The notes: a model not told the origin generated them from the sequence alone. A stretch of 64,000 nt of DNA from Ampullaceana balthica (GCA_944989445.1 CALYLW010000054.1:1860654-1924653); one strand, 5' to 3'. Shown: positions 25,171-36,592, counted from the stretch's first letter. Made by a program: numbers and translations.

Positions 25171-26400
25171 AAGTGATTATTCGCACGGTTTTGGCCGTGC
25201 GGATAATGCTGATATTATTTGCACGGTTTTGGCCGTGCGGATAATGCTGGTATTATCCGCACGGGTCGTCTGCGTCTTACTTATAGTGGCTGGTCACAAT
25301 GAAAAAAAAACGCGCCCAGTGTAGACAAAATAATGGCCGATATCACTCGATTTAGGCTAAAATGTGTAATTTATATGCTAACACATATTACAATTTCATG
25401 ATTGGTGAAATTTTAAAGTACCATTGCCATAAAAATTTATTAGTGTGCATTTAATGATAGTTACTTATAAGTTTTAAATAACAAATATTTTCATCAGCTT
25501 CTCCAGTTGAGTGGTTAATCTAGCTTAGTTCAATTTATCATAATGGTGCTGGTAAGCGGATCGAATCCTAGGACAGTCTAACTTTTTTTTTAAAGGGGGG
25601 GGGTGTGTGGGTGGGTTACAACCACAGTGAGGATGTTTGCAAATGCACAAGCAGGCGCTTTCCCGGAAACATTTGATTTTTTCCCCCATCCATGCCTGTC
25701 TTATCTATTCTGTTACTAACAGTCATTGTTACAGACTCTCACTTTAAAATTTTTATGCTATACTGGCTATACCATTGTATCGTCTTTCGTTTTTTCATGC
25801 TTTAAATTAACTTAATGGATTTATGTTGACCACAGGTAAAATGCTAGTTTTGGGGAGAATAATAATTATTCTTTTTCATTACAGAGTCTCCAATTAAATA
25901 TTATGTATGAAAGTTAATAAAAAGTTACTTCAAAATTATACAGAATAAAAATACAAAGTTGATTGCACTGGAACAGTTAATAAAAGTATAGTTTTATATC
26001 AGCTAAATCCGCAGCATTACTAATTAATTAATTAATGATTAATCATTAACAAACGATATGCAGGTCCGCTCAGATTATTGCTAAAATGGATACAAATATA
26101 AGATTCCAGACACTTGAAAGACGGTTAAAATAACAATTGAATTTGTTCGACATTATTCTCACGGTCAAAATTTTAAAATTTAAAGTGAGAGTCAGTAACA
26201 GTGACTGTTAGTATTATTTGTTAATTTTTATTATCATTTTTATATGCATTACCCAAGGCCTTTAGATAACGTTTGGCATCATTCTCACGGTCAAAAACCG
26301 TGCGGCAGTGCGAGTAACGCTAGGCATTATCCGCACGGTTAACCGTGCGGATAAAGTTGGGCATTATTTGCACTGCCAAAACCGTGCGAATAACGCTTAA
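25171..26400. mobile_element. Fold-back-like element with GCACGG hairpin ends
   Basis: The left end contains ATTATTCGCACGGTTTTGGC, then CGTGCGGATAATGC, and repeats the theme three times (25175-25264). The right end is its inverse (CCAAAACCGTGCGAATAACG at 26377-26396), again with several internal repeats. A second inverted pair lies inside: CTCTCACTTTAAAATTTT (about 25736) against AAATTTAAAGTGAGAG (about 26176). CTTTAAGTTTAYG occurs just outside both ends (25159 and 26422) and may be a long target duplication. The left half holds a tRNA-like SINE. Confidence 0.65.
25501..25580 (+). mobile_element. tRNA-like SINE head or tRNA pseudogene
   Basis: An A-box-like AGTTGAGTGGTTAATC is followed about 48 bp later by a B-box-like GGATCGAATCC (25558-25568) and then poly-T. 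The arms do not fold into a full acceptor stem, so it is a pseudogene or SINE promoter rather than a working tRNA. Confidence 0.45.
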
Positions 26401-27391
26401 GTTTAATAAAGCTTAATAATACTTTAAGTTTATGTAAGTTAGGACTCTTCCTGACATCTATGACATATTTTCAAAAAAACTTGGTTTCAGGTAAAGATCA
26501 CATGAAACAGGGAGTCTAGGTTAAACTAACTGAACAATACAAGTCTTGGCAAATTATATGCTTTAACATTACCACTACCGATATGTAAGTATTAATACAT
26601 TTTATATTAAACAGTAATGAAAGTATGAGTCTAGAAAAAGTTACGAGAATGTATCATTTGTCAACTTTAAAGTCAGTGTATGGCATATAAATATTTATAT
26701 GCAGAATATTTTTCATGTCTTTTAATATTATTATACAGAATTAAGTAGATGTAGTCTAATTATATTATAAACTGTTTACATTTTCTTAATTTTTAATAGG
26801 TATGTAGTTATGTTACACATGTATAAATTCTGTAACAAAAGGAAAATTGTTATTTGTAATCATTTAGTTAATTATTTTTACTTGAAATTTCAGGTTCTGT
26901 CTTTTACAATAACAAAAGGGGAGGTCTTTGATTACAGAATGACCATTGCATGCAATAAAAAGATGGATAACCACTTTAAAGTCTGTCATGAAAGGTGTTA
27001 AATTAGGATGTTTTCAAATTGAATGTTTTGTTGATTTTAAGTTATATTATAAATAAGTATCAGTCTTAACAAAATTTATCAGTTTATAAATCATGGTAAT
27101 ATTTTTTGGTTCTAATGCCAGTTGAGATATTTAAACCATGTGTACATTTAAACGTTAGTTAGAGATTTAACATTTATTTTTTATTATTAAGGTGTTGGTT
27201 AAGATTATTGTCACCCTAATTTTGTCAAGACTAGGTAATATATAATTTGTATTTTGGCTAAGACTAAAATCAATCAGAGCATTTAGATCTCTTACTAGCT
27301 GTGCAGTTATCAGATTTGTTTTAATCATAAAGTTCTTTTTTTTTCACTTTCCATTTCAGATAATAGAGAAATAAGGTGGTCTTTGATTACA
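26401..27391 (+). other. Exon-like fragments upstream of the small spliced gene
   Basis: Two places share GGTCTTTGATTACAGA (26923 and 27379), about 456 bp apart. Each can be read as coding (VFDYRMTIACNKK at 26918; VFDYRLVKAYNVTVDIVP at 27374) or as a splice acceptor ending in TTACAG. They look like duplicated exon edges. No longer conserved frame links them. Confidence 0.3.
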
Positions 27392-27467
27392 GATTAGTCA
27401 AGGCGTACAATGTCACTGTGGATATAGTACCAAGATAAAGTGTTCAATATTCGGACTTCATATTGAA

Positions 27468-30050
27468 ATGGTAAGTTGATTTTATTTTGAAAGCTTATTT
27501 TTGTGATTAATAATAATGTCATAATTACACTTATTTAACATGTGAGATTGTATTCTGATTTTACTCAAGAGTGCTACAATATTTTTGTTTTAAATCATAA
27601 GTAAAGTAAGTGGAAATAGCATCTTGTTTGTTAATTTAGATTTTGCTTACATATCGCCACCTTAGAATAACTGAAGGTTCTAATTCTATATGGCCCTACA
27701 TAATATCAAATTTTCAAAGGCCAATATCTTGGTTTGAACAAAAGTTTACATAGAACCTTGTTATTCTAAGGTTAATATGTTTCATAGTTAAATTTTATTT
27801 TTATGTATTATTCTTTGTCCTACATATCAGTAAAATTGAGGTTTGAGTAATTTCTTTATATTAAAATATAAAATATTCTATTATCCCATCTCAATGACTC
27901 TACTTAATTTTATAGGGTTACAAGTTTTATTGAAAGTTAAGTGAATATCTTCAAGTCAAAAAGTTATTTGGGAGTGTATTACAGATACCCTTTGACTTTT
28001 GTTGTACCATGATTTGATTTGTACTATTTCTTATTTTTTTAAAGCCTGCCAGCACTGTGGAGGAAATTGAAGAAAAATCTTTGCCCCCTACACCTCATCT
28101 AATTCTAAGGGGTATGTGAAATATTTAGTGAATTTAAACACTGGTTTCCTTTATTTTTTTAAATATAGCTCACGTTTTCACATTAATTTTTTAAAATAAA
28201 ACGTGAAAAGTTGCTTTCATTTGAATACCCTTGTCTTAGGGTAAGACTTACATGGTTTTAATGTTTTGCACTAGTAAATTGTTATTTTGTTTCTAGGTAA
28301 CAGTCTCATGGGAGTTGAGGACTGGATGCTTTCCATTGATGGCAAAGTAGTCATCCATGCTGATGAGAATGATTTTCTAAAGGCTGTTGGTTGCCTCTGC
28401 GGTGCCTATTACACATTCAACATTAAATATGATACAGAAGCAATCTCAACTTTGGAGTTTTTGCAAAGGTTAGAAATTTATGTTTTCCTATGTGATTAAA
28501 CGTATTTGTAAATTTCATTTCAGAAGTATTTACTCTAATTTTCTTTTTTTCCACAATTAATTTTCCCTCTATGAACAAGTTTTTAACTATCTGGTATGCG
28601 TCCCTCTCCGCCTTATGGTTGCAGATGCTAAGATTAACTAGTAAAGGCTCTTTCCAGATTATATAGATAATTTTAACGTTTAATGCCCAAAAGCGAGGTA
28701 ATGCGCGCCTTGTCTCTAATCCCAAAGCGCGGTAATGCGCGCCTCGATGGCACTCTCTTTAGTAATGAGATCATAAAAAAAAGAAATTCTTCATTTAGTG
28801 AGAGAAGCTTTAGTCGACTTCCGGAAATGGCGACAGTTGCCTTTGCTAGTGTTATCGCTCCATTCGCGAAGTTGTGCATGTTTTTTTTTGTTGTTTTTTT
28901 TTAATTTTTAAAAAATTTTCTTTTTTTTTGAAGATGTGATTTTGCTATGCTTTTTTGTAAATATAATAGTACTAAACTACAGATAAAATTAGTATTAAAC
29001 TCAAGTCGGTCTTTTGGATACATAAAATAACCATTCTTATCCTAAAAGATGAAGTCAGTATGATAATGATAATATAAATTCATTTTCCGTAATTTTTTTA
29101 AATTGCATAACAAGTTGATCACAATTAAAGGGAAATCCTTACGGGACTGAGGCGGAAGTTTACCAAAAACCTTATGGGGCTTTAAACGTTAATAAACTAA
29201 ATTTTGTGTTGTCTTTTTTCTACTTTGTCTTCTGCATCGTTTTCTTCTAGTCATGTTATTATTGTTATACTTCTTTGTTGAAATCTTAGCCAAGGAGGTT
29301 TAGTATTCATTAACCCATCTATGTGTGCCCTTTTATTCAGCCAACAAGAAACTTATAGCAAAGCTGTTTTTTGAGAAGCAGGTTTCTCTTGGAAGCTGAA
29401 ATAACTAACTTTTTTCACCAATTATTGAAAAATATTTTTTAAAATTTTGTTATTACTTTTAATTTATCAAATTTTTATTGCCCATTTTAAGAAAACCTTC
29501 AATTTTTTTTTAATTAAAAAAAATAAATAAAAAATTTAAAAAAAAATAAAAATTTAAAAAAATATATAATAAAAAATTTTAAATTAAAAAAAAATGTAAA
29601 AAAAAATTTAAATTTAAATTAAATTTAAAATTTTTTTAAATTAAAATTTTTTTTTAAAATGAAGTTATATAAAAAAAATTTAAACATTTTTTTAAATTAT
29701 GAAATGGTTTTAATTCTTTTATTTTTTTTATTTACACATTTTTATGACGACTGGTTTTGTATTCAACCTTGGATGCTTTGAAATGCTCTGGTTGAACATG
29801 TAATTTTCAAAAACACTAACTGCTATCAATGTATTGTGTGTTTTTACATTTTAAGCTTTCCTTTAAATGTATTTTCAGTTACAGAATTCAATAAACCTGT
29901 TATTCCTTTCTTTTTCAATTAGGTGGATGCAAGATAAAAGAAAATGGCAGCAGCACACCCAGTAAAGGAAAAGCAACAGAAGAAGGCGTTAGCAGAAAAG
30001 TTGCAAGCGTAATAAGAGATCTCTCAGACTTTGAATGTACAGAAAGATGA
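27468..30050 (+). CDS. Small spliced gene model, 113 codons, uncharacterised family
   Basis: Exons are inferred at 27468-27470 (ATG followed directly by GTAAGT), 28045-28111, 28297-28468 and 29951-30050. All junctions are GT-AG and phase is kept throughout. The product has an acidic start (PASTVEEIEEKSLPPTPHLI), then NSLMGVEDWMLSIDGKVVIH, ADENDFLKAVGCLCGAYYTF, NIKYDTEAISTLEFLQ, and ends VSRKVASVIRDLSDFECTER. The ADxxDF.xAxxxLCGxYYxFNxxY....xxTLEFxQ pattern and the RDL.DFE tail recall uncharacterised, often transposon-linked animal proteins; I cannot name a function. Upstream of the ATG the frame stays open to 27381 (ISQGVQCHCGYSTKIKCSIF), so the true start may lie earlier and this may be the 3' end of a longer gene. 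The last acceptor is a CAGCAG tandem site; using the earlier TTAG at 29921 would instead give an early stop. A TTAA-flanked MITE sits in the last intron. Confidence 0.55.
28673..29192. mobile_element. TTAA-flanked MITE (piggyBac-like), 520 bp
   Basis: The left end is TTAACGTTTAATGCCC; the reverse complement of the right end is TTAACGTTTAAAGCCCC, 15 of 16 matching. TTAA at both edges fits the piggyBac target-site preference. Just inside the left end, AAAGCGNGGTAATGCGCGCC occurs twice in tandem. No transposase is present. It lies inside the last intron of the small gene model. Confidence 0.65.
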
Positions 30051-30081
30051 ATGTTGATACTGTTATGACCTGAATGGACTT

Positions 30082-30087
30082 AATAAA
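30082..30087 (+). terminator. Polyadenylation signal AATAAA
   Basis: AATAAA lies 32 bases after the stop of the 27468-30050 gene model, at a usual distance for cleavage around 30100-30110. Confidence 0.5.
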
Positions 30088-30159
30088 AAATGTATTAATT
30101 TTTAAAATACTTATCTCATTTATTTGCGTCCAGTTTGTATTGCTTATTAGTAGCTAATG

Positions 30160-30660
30160 TTAACTCATTAGCTCCTGAAGGGCTACTTCCGAATCTATTT
30201 CATATTCCGGACAAAAGGGAAGCAACTTCGTTAAGCTTTTAATTCCATTAGAGAAATGCTTTTATTTTCTAAAGATATTCATTTATCTTAAAAAATAAAA
30301 TGTTTAATGCATCAAGAAATGAATTAAGTTTAATAATAATATAACATACACTGCGAAATAATGAGGATTGAAGTCTGATAACGCGATTTTCGGCACCTCG
30401 GGTGAATACATACGCCATATAGACGCGTCAAACTAATTCACACATGGATCGAAAGTGAAAGAAGATAAAAACATCCGGTGATGTTCATTGAAATCTCGAA
30501 GAATCACGCATTAGCCGGAAGTCTCGAGGAAAGCGAGATTTCGTGCTATTTTTAACTAAAAAATACGATAGTGCGGTGCTAGGCGAACAGACGCATTTGG
30601 GCGCATCCGTACGGACCCCTATAAGGACGCATTTAGTCGCATCAGGAGCTAATGAGTTAA
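30160..30660. mobile_element. TTAA-flanked MITE (piggyBac-like), 501 bp
   Basis: A perfect 19-bp inverted end, TTAACTCATTAGCTCCTGA, occurs at 30160-30178 and as its complement at 30642-30660. TTAA bounds both sides. Subterminal GACGCATTT.G.CGCATC repeats sit inside the right end. There is no coding content. Confidence 0.75.
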
Positions 30661-30786
30661 AACAAGGGCTGTATTAATGAGGGTAGGGGGGCTGCCCTAA
30701 AATGGAGGGGGGGTGGTTATCGTTTTTTTTAAAAAATAACGTTAACTTAACGTTAACGGTATCCTAAGAGTTTACGACATTCCGTC

Positions 30787-30927
30787 GTAAAATAACGGTA
30801 AGCCAAAAACGATAAGTTATCGCTGCGGTAAGTTACCGTTAATGCCCCATAAAGACGGTTANNNNNNNNNNNNNNNNNNNNNNNNNNNNNNNNNNNNNNN
30901 NNNNNNNNNNNNNATTTTTTACAGTGT
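30787..30927 (-). mobile_element. Second copy of the CACTGTAAAAAAT repeat, inverted, interrupted by the gap
   Basis: GTAAAATAACGGTA (30787-30800) is the exact complement of TACCGTTATTTTAC at 16773-16786, and ATTTTTTACAGTG directly after the gap complements the end at 16738-16750. The middle is lost in the N run. Confidence 0.6.
30862..30913. other. Assembly gap, 52 N
   Basis: A run of N. The two edges fit one repeat copy, so a repeat probably caused the gap, and the true length may differ from 52. Confidence 0.99.
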
Positions 30928-31428
30928 AGCCGGGAACACGATCCAACTCATCAGCATAAAACCAAGCGGCGTGACCAGGAAATGTAAGAATGGGAAAACT
31001 ATAGACCAGAATGCTGAAACCGTGGTTGGGTGCATTGGCGTGGTTGGTGTGGGTGGGGAGGGGGTTGGGTTGCATGACGCGTGTTAAAGGAGATAGAGGA
31101 GTGCGAGTCCTCTGTCATTGCGTAACTGCGTCATTGCATCATTGAAATTTAAAATGTTCTCACGGGCAGACCGCCCTGGCCTTCATTTGACAGTGTCCGT
31201 GGAGAATAAAAGGTTAGAAAACCATTTTTATGCTCAGGGCAATAGGCCGAAATATAAACGACGGAAAACGTGTGGACAGATGGACAAACGAATCGAATGA
31301 CACGCTGGTGCATAATGCGACACCTTATCACAAATATCAACACCTTGTTACAAATATCAAGACCTTGGTACAAATCATGGCACCTTGTAATATAGTTCGA
31401 CATCACAGCACATATAGCGACTCCTTGG

Positions 31429-32245
31429 TACACAGAATGATATCATGGTACACAGAACGATATCTTGGTACACAGAACGATATCTTGGTACACAGAACGA
31501 TATCTTGGTACACAGAACGATATCTTGGTACACAGAATGATATCTTGGTACACAGAATGATATCATGGTACACAGAACGATATCTTGGTACACAGAACGA
31601 TATCTTGGTACATAGAACGATATCTTGGTACACAGAATGATATCTTGGTACACAGAACGATATCTTGGTACACAGTAGGATATCTTGGTACACAGAACGA
31701 TATCTTGGTACACAGAACGATATCTTGGTATACAGGACGATATCTTGGTACACAGAACGATATCTTGGTACACAGAACGATATCTTGGTACACGGAATGA
31801 TATCTTGGTACACAGAACGATATCTTGGTACACAGAACGATATCTTGGTACACAGAAGGATATCTTGGTACACAGAACGATATCTTGGTACACAGAACGA
31901 TATCTTGGTACACAGAACGATATCTTGGTACACAGGACGATATCTTGGTACACAGAATGATATCTTGGTACACAGGACGATATCTTGGTACACAGAACGA
32001 TACCTTGGTACACAGAATGATATCTTGGTACACAGAATGATATCTTGGTACACAGAAGGATATCTTGGTACACAGAACGATATCTTGGTACACAGAACGA
32101 TATTTTGGTACACAGAAGGATATCTTGGTACACAGAACGATATCTTGGTACACAGAACGATATCTTGGTACACAGAAGGATATCTTGGTACACAGAACGA
32201 TATCTTGGTACACAGGACGATATTTTGGTACACAGAATGATACCC
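31429..32245. repeat. Minisatellite, 20-bp unit, about 40 copies
   Basis: The unit is TATCTTGGTACACAGAACGA, with variants GAATGA, GAAGGA and GGACGA. Unit length is constant at 20 bp. About 120 bp of diverged relatives (CACCTTGTTACAAATATCAA type) lead in from 31310. Long open frames on both strands (60-bp, 20-residue period) are a by-product of the repeat. Confidence 0.97.
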
Positions 32246-32392
32246 TTGTACATAGTCTTCTTATTAATAATATTAGTAGTATTAGTATTCATAGTCATTT
32301 TAGCTCACAATTTCACTACAGGGCGTAATTAATAATAATATTTTGCTAGTAATGCAATCCTGAGTTTCTCTTCTGATCGACCAACAACTTCA
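32246..32392. other. Spacer with TTAGTA/TAAT simple repeats
   Basis: Low-complexity TTATTAATAATATTAGTAG and TAATTAATAATAATA. No gene is seen. Confidence 0.5.
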
Positions 32393-33490
32393 TCTGATGA
32401 CCATCGTATGTTTGTCGCTGTTTTATCATGTGATATTTATCATGACACTTAGCAAACATATAAAACTTAGGCTATTCAACTCTTCCGTAATCCCTGTACT
32501 AACACATGGATGCAAAAGCTGGAAATCCACTCAAGCTATAGAAACGAAATTAACCGCCTTCGAAAACAAATGCTTCCGAAAAACTTTGACTATAAAATGG
32601 AGTAATTTTAAATCAAATGAAACAATAAGAGAAGAAACCAACCAAGAATATTAGTCAACTTTTATAAGCAGAATATGTTGGAATTATATCGGTCATGTTC
32701 TTTGAATGGACGAGAGAAGACCCCCCACGTCAGGCCTTCATATGGACACCAAAGGGGCCATCCATAAAGTACGTCACGCTATTTTTGACCATTTTAACTC
32801 CCTCCCCCCTGTCACAAACTGTCACAAATCTTGGAACCCCCCCCCCTTAAGTACGTCACACTTTGGAACAAAATTTTTGTTTTTTTTATTAACAAAACGA
32901 GCAACCAAGCCCTTCCAAGGACGTTCCGCCACCGTTGGGCGGCATGTTGTAACTCCCCTTCAACAGCCGTCTCGACCGGCATTACATATGCATCACGTCA
33001 AAAATACCACTCATTATAGTTAAAATAAATAACTCGTAAAAACAGAGCTTTTGACTATAAATCCCAACGCACATAACTCAAAATAAAGTCTTGGAAGAAA
33101 TACTGCACCAAAAATAACTCGTTTTGAACGTCCGCGTAAACTTTATATGATTGGCTGTAGGAGTCATGTGTGTTTGAGAGACTAATCGCTATAGATGACG
33201 GGACAGCGTGGCGTCACACATGGCCGGACTGTCATAAACTGTCACACTTTCTTACACCCCCTCCCCCCCCCCTCTGGAGCGTGACGTACTTTATGGACGG
33301 CCCCAAAAGGCAAAAGAAAACAAGGAAGACCAAAGGAAACCCTACGTAGAACAATCAAAAGAGAAAGCTCAACCATGGGTCTAAGAAATAATCAAGACCT
33401 AATACAATTGGCGACGGATCGTTGTAAATGGAAATCCATGACTTCTGCCCTATGTGCCGTCTTCGGCCCGAGAGGAGTAACTAACTAACT
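32393..33490 (+). mobile_element. Non-LTR retrotransposon (RTE-like) C-terminal tail, split by a MITE
   Basis: The frame to 32654 gives KHIKLRLFNSSVIPVLTHGC then KSWKSTQAIETKLTAFENKC and RKTLTIKWSNF, matching the region just after the reverse transcriptase core (…N..VI..L.YG...W......I..L..F.N.C.R.IL.I.W). After a stop it continues as WNYIGHVL and RRPPTSGLHMDT. Coding resumes after the MITE as GKRKQGRPKETLRRTIKRES, then LATDRCKWKSMTSALCAVFG, the usual GKR..GRP..TWRR…A.DR..W tail. A TAAC repeat at 33478-33493 forms the 3' end. Stops and the insertion make it dead. No catalytic residues remain. Confidence 0.8.
32754..33304. mobile_element. MITE with GGGGCC termini, 551 bp
   Basis: The ends match over about 26 bp (25 identical), beginning GGGGCCATCCATAAAGTACG on the left and GGGGCCGTCCATAAAGTACG (complement) on the right. 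Removing it rejoins the LINE frame at ...GACACCAAA/GGCAAAAG, with AAA as the likely short target duplication. Subterminal CTGTCACAAACTGTCACA repeats are present. Its interior includes a fragment (33030-33061) related to the A/B repeat ends. Confidence 0.8.
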
Positions 33491-33493
33491 AAT

Positions 33494-34080
33494 TTCTCAT
33501 GATCCGTTGAACGTTTGTTTGATCGCCAGGTATTATTTTAAAAATAGAATGCGTTGAGGTCAATATAAGCATTCCCTTCATCGATGACCTTTGAACTCTG
33601 ATTTTAAGCGCTTGTTCACGTGATACGGAGGCAGCGTATTATTAGTAATTTTTAAAAAAAAGTATATGTGAAATACTCCACTGAAAGTTGTGGCAAGACT
33701 TAATTTCAGCATTTCTTGAGATGCGCAATGTAAATTTGATAGTGAGAACAGAACAGACTAATAAGGAAATTTTAATCTTCAGGAAATAAGTATGGTGTTT
33801 AAAAAAGGAAAGGTAACGAAAATTATAATATAGTTCAACTGCGTGCAAAAAGTGCGTTTTGGTGTATATGACCTTGGGAGGGGGGGGGCGATAAGAAAAA
33901 AGTATGTTTCTAAAAAAGCTTATTTTGTAATGTAACTTAATTAAATGAGAAGTTATCGAATTGCGACTGCCTGTGTTTTCCGGGTTATTTATGGCAATGC
34001 AATTTTTTAAATAAAAATGAAGAAATAGAAATAGAAGGACGAAGAAATAATAAATAGCATCAACTCTACAAAGAAACAAG
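33494..34080. other. Unassigned AT-rich sequence
   Basis: A 145-codon minus frame (33642-34079) is rich in Phe, Ile, Leu and Tyr, as AT-rich DNA gives by chance, and matches nothing known to me. Confidence 0.4.
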
Positions 34081-34081
34081 A

Positions 34082-34391
34082 GACGAGACAGACGCAGTCC
34101 TGCTTTACTCGAGTTGACGAGACAGACGCAGTCCTGCTTGACTCGAGTTGACGAGACAGACGCAGTCCTGCTTGACTCGAGTTGACGAGACAGACGCAGT
34201 CCTGCTTTACTCGAGTTGATGAGACAGACGCAGTCCTGCTTTACTCGAGTTGACGAGACAGACGCAGTCCTGCTTTACTCGAGTTGATGAGACAGACGCA
34301 GTCCTGCTTTACTCGAGTTGACGAGACAGACGCAGTCCTGCTTTACTCGAGTTGACGAGACAGACGCAGTCCTGCTTTACTCGAGTTGACA
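34082..34391. repeat. Minisatellite, 34-bp unit, 9 copies
   Basis: The unit contains GAGACAGACGCAGTCCTGCT followed by TTACTCGAGTTGAC. Copies differ only at TTTAC/TTGAC and TTGACG/TTGATG, so the array is young. Confidence 0.96.
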
Positions 34392-34850
34392 TCTTCTCAC
34401 ACGGCCAAGTTCAACGTCTGATATTTTAATTTAAACTTGACATTGTCAAGGGAATGGGTTAAAAAAATCAACAACTAAAGCTTATAATTATGTTTACACG
34501 TAATCTGCGAATCGTGACCAGCAAACCAAAACTAACTCGCGGGGAATTCGAAAAGGGGGGGACCTGGGGTGGGATGGGGTGGGATGGAGTGGGGCAGGAG
34601 AAAGGTCACGTGTAAGCAAAATATCAGGTCTGGGTTGTTGTTTTTTAAATATTAACCCGGTGGTTTGCTGATCGGTTTGGTTAAACCGTCACAACGCTAG
34701 GAGGTGGGGACGGGTAGGGGGTATTGAGGGGCGGATCGATCCTGACCAGGCCTTGATCAGTGGCGGTGAGTTGAACAAAACAACCCCCCTCGCCCCACGC
34801 ACACACACACACCGTGGGAAAGTCAATGTTTGCTCACAATCAGCTCACGC
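34392..34850. other. Unassigned spacer with G-rich tract and short (CA)n
   Basis: GGGGTGGGATGGGGTGGGAT-like sequence at 34554-34596 could form a G-quadruplex, and a (CA)n run lies at 34799-34811. No gene is seen. Confidence 0.4.
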
Positions 34851-34854
34851 TTTC

Positions 34855-35829
34855 AGGTCCTAGCGCCCATCCATCAGAGCTCCCAGCACCCAAACAGGTC
34901 CTAGCACTCACACAGGTCCTAGCACCTACACAGGTCTTAGGACCCACACAGGCCCTAGCACCCACACAGGTCTTAGGACCCACAAGGCCTAGCACTGACT
35001 TGTAACACACAGGTCCTAGCACTGTCTTGTAACACACAAGTCCTATAACACCCACACGTACCTTAGCATCTACACAGGTCCTGGCACCAAAGCAGGTCCT
35101 AATACCCACACAGGTCCTTGCAGCTATACAGGTCCTGGTCCTCACACGGGGTCTTGTACCTACACACCCACAGCTCCTAGTATACACACATGTCCTATAG
35201 CACCCACACATGTCCTATAGCCCCCACACATCTCCTATAGCACCCACACATGTCCTATAGCACCAACACATGTCCTATAGCACCAACACATGTCCTATAG
35301 CACCACACATGTCCTATAGCACCCACACATGTCTTATAGCACCCACACATGACCTATAGCACCCACACATGTCCTATAGCACCCACACATGTCCTATAGC
35401 CCCCACACATGTCCTATAGCACCCACACATGTCCTATAGCACCAACACATGTCCTATAGCACCAACACATGTCCTATAGCACCACACATGTCCTATAGCA
35501 CCCACACATGTCTTATAGCACCCACACATGACCTATAGCACCCACACATGTCCTATAGCACCCACCCATGTCCTATAGCACCCACAAATGTCATATAGCA
35601 CCCACACATGTCCTATAGCACCCACACATGTCCTATAGCACCCACACATGTCCTATAGCACCCACAAATGTCTTATAGCACCCACAAATGTGCTATAGCA
35701 CCCACAATGTCCTATAGCACCCACACATGTCCTATAGCACCCACACATGTCCTATAGCACCCACACATGTCATATAGCACCCACACATGTCCTATCGCCT
35801 CCACACATGTCCTATAGCACCCACACATT
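34855..35829. repeat. Minisatellite, 20-bp unit, with a degenerate leading part
   Basis: From 35185 the unit is ACATGTCCTATAGCACCCAC at regular 20-bp spacing. From 34855 to 35184 an older relative (CAGGTCCTAGCACCCACA) is strongly diverged. A 19-bp unit (CACCACACAT) recurs 179 bp apart (35301 and 35480) within a repeated block of variants, so a 179-bp super-unit has duplicated once. Confidence 0.93.
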
Positions 35830-36411
35830 TTTATTTTTTAGCATCTTGTATCATATTTATACCTTAATGACAGCTCACTAAAGTGAGTTGATACATTCGG
35901 GTGCTAATTTAAACTTGTGTCAGAACTCCCTGACATTGTTTTACACGGCATGGTTAAGAGAGATTTATTATCTTAAAAAGGCCTACCTATAAAGTCATTT
36001 AAAAAATCGTAAGAAAACAAACAAAGACAGACACGAAACAAAGAACTAACTGTTTAAAACAAAACAAGTCCAGAGTGCTGAGAAGATCAAAGATAGTTAG
36101 AATTGTAATATTTTACATCAGTCACGTGGGCCTATTTATAGAAACAGAGCGGAAGTAAAATGCCTGCTATCACAAAATCCCGCCAAAAAGGTTCACATCC
36201 TGGATACGTCAAGTCTGCAACCAGTGAACTAAAACCTGTCCAAGGCCATCTTCACATTGACAAACGTTTGTCTTAAAGACTTGATGCGCACTATGGCCCT
36301 CCCTGTGCTTGACGCGCTTGATTGGCGACACTTTTACCAGCAGTCACGGTTGGTTGAATCTCACGGAACAAAAGCCTGGTTATCATTGGCGGTGGCGAGA
36401 AGAGAGAGAGA
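35830..36411. other. Unassigned sequence
   Basis: No RNA gene, transposon end or conserved frame is seen. Confidence 0.4.
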
Positions 36412-36592
36412 CAGTTTGCTTTTGGAAAAGTTAACAGAGGCAGCTTGGTATTGGGAAAGTTAACAGAGACAGTTTGGTATTGGAAAAGTTAACAGAGACA
36501 GTTTGGTATTGGAAAAAGTTAACAGAGACAGTTTGGTATTGGAAACGTTAACAGAGACAGTTTGGTATTGGAAAAAGTTAACAGAGACATAT
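36412..36592. repeat. Minisatellite, about 29-bp unit, 6 copies
   Basis: The unit is built on CAGTTTGGTATTGGAAAAGT followed by TAACAGAGA, with length variation at the A run (GGAAAGTTAAC, GGAAAAAGTTAAC). Confidence 0.9.

Noticed and set aside
31230..32332. Open frames up to 307 codons over the 20-bp array
   Set aside because: Several frames on both strands are open at once with a 60-bp period, a by-product of the stop-free unit.
33642..34079. 145-codon minus frame rich in Phe/Ile/Tyr as a membrane protein
   Set aside because: Composition is what AT-rich DNA gives by chance; there is no membrane topology pattern or family match.
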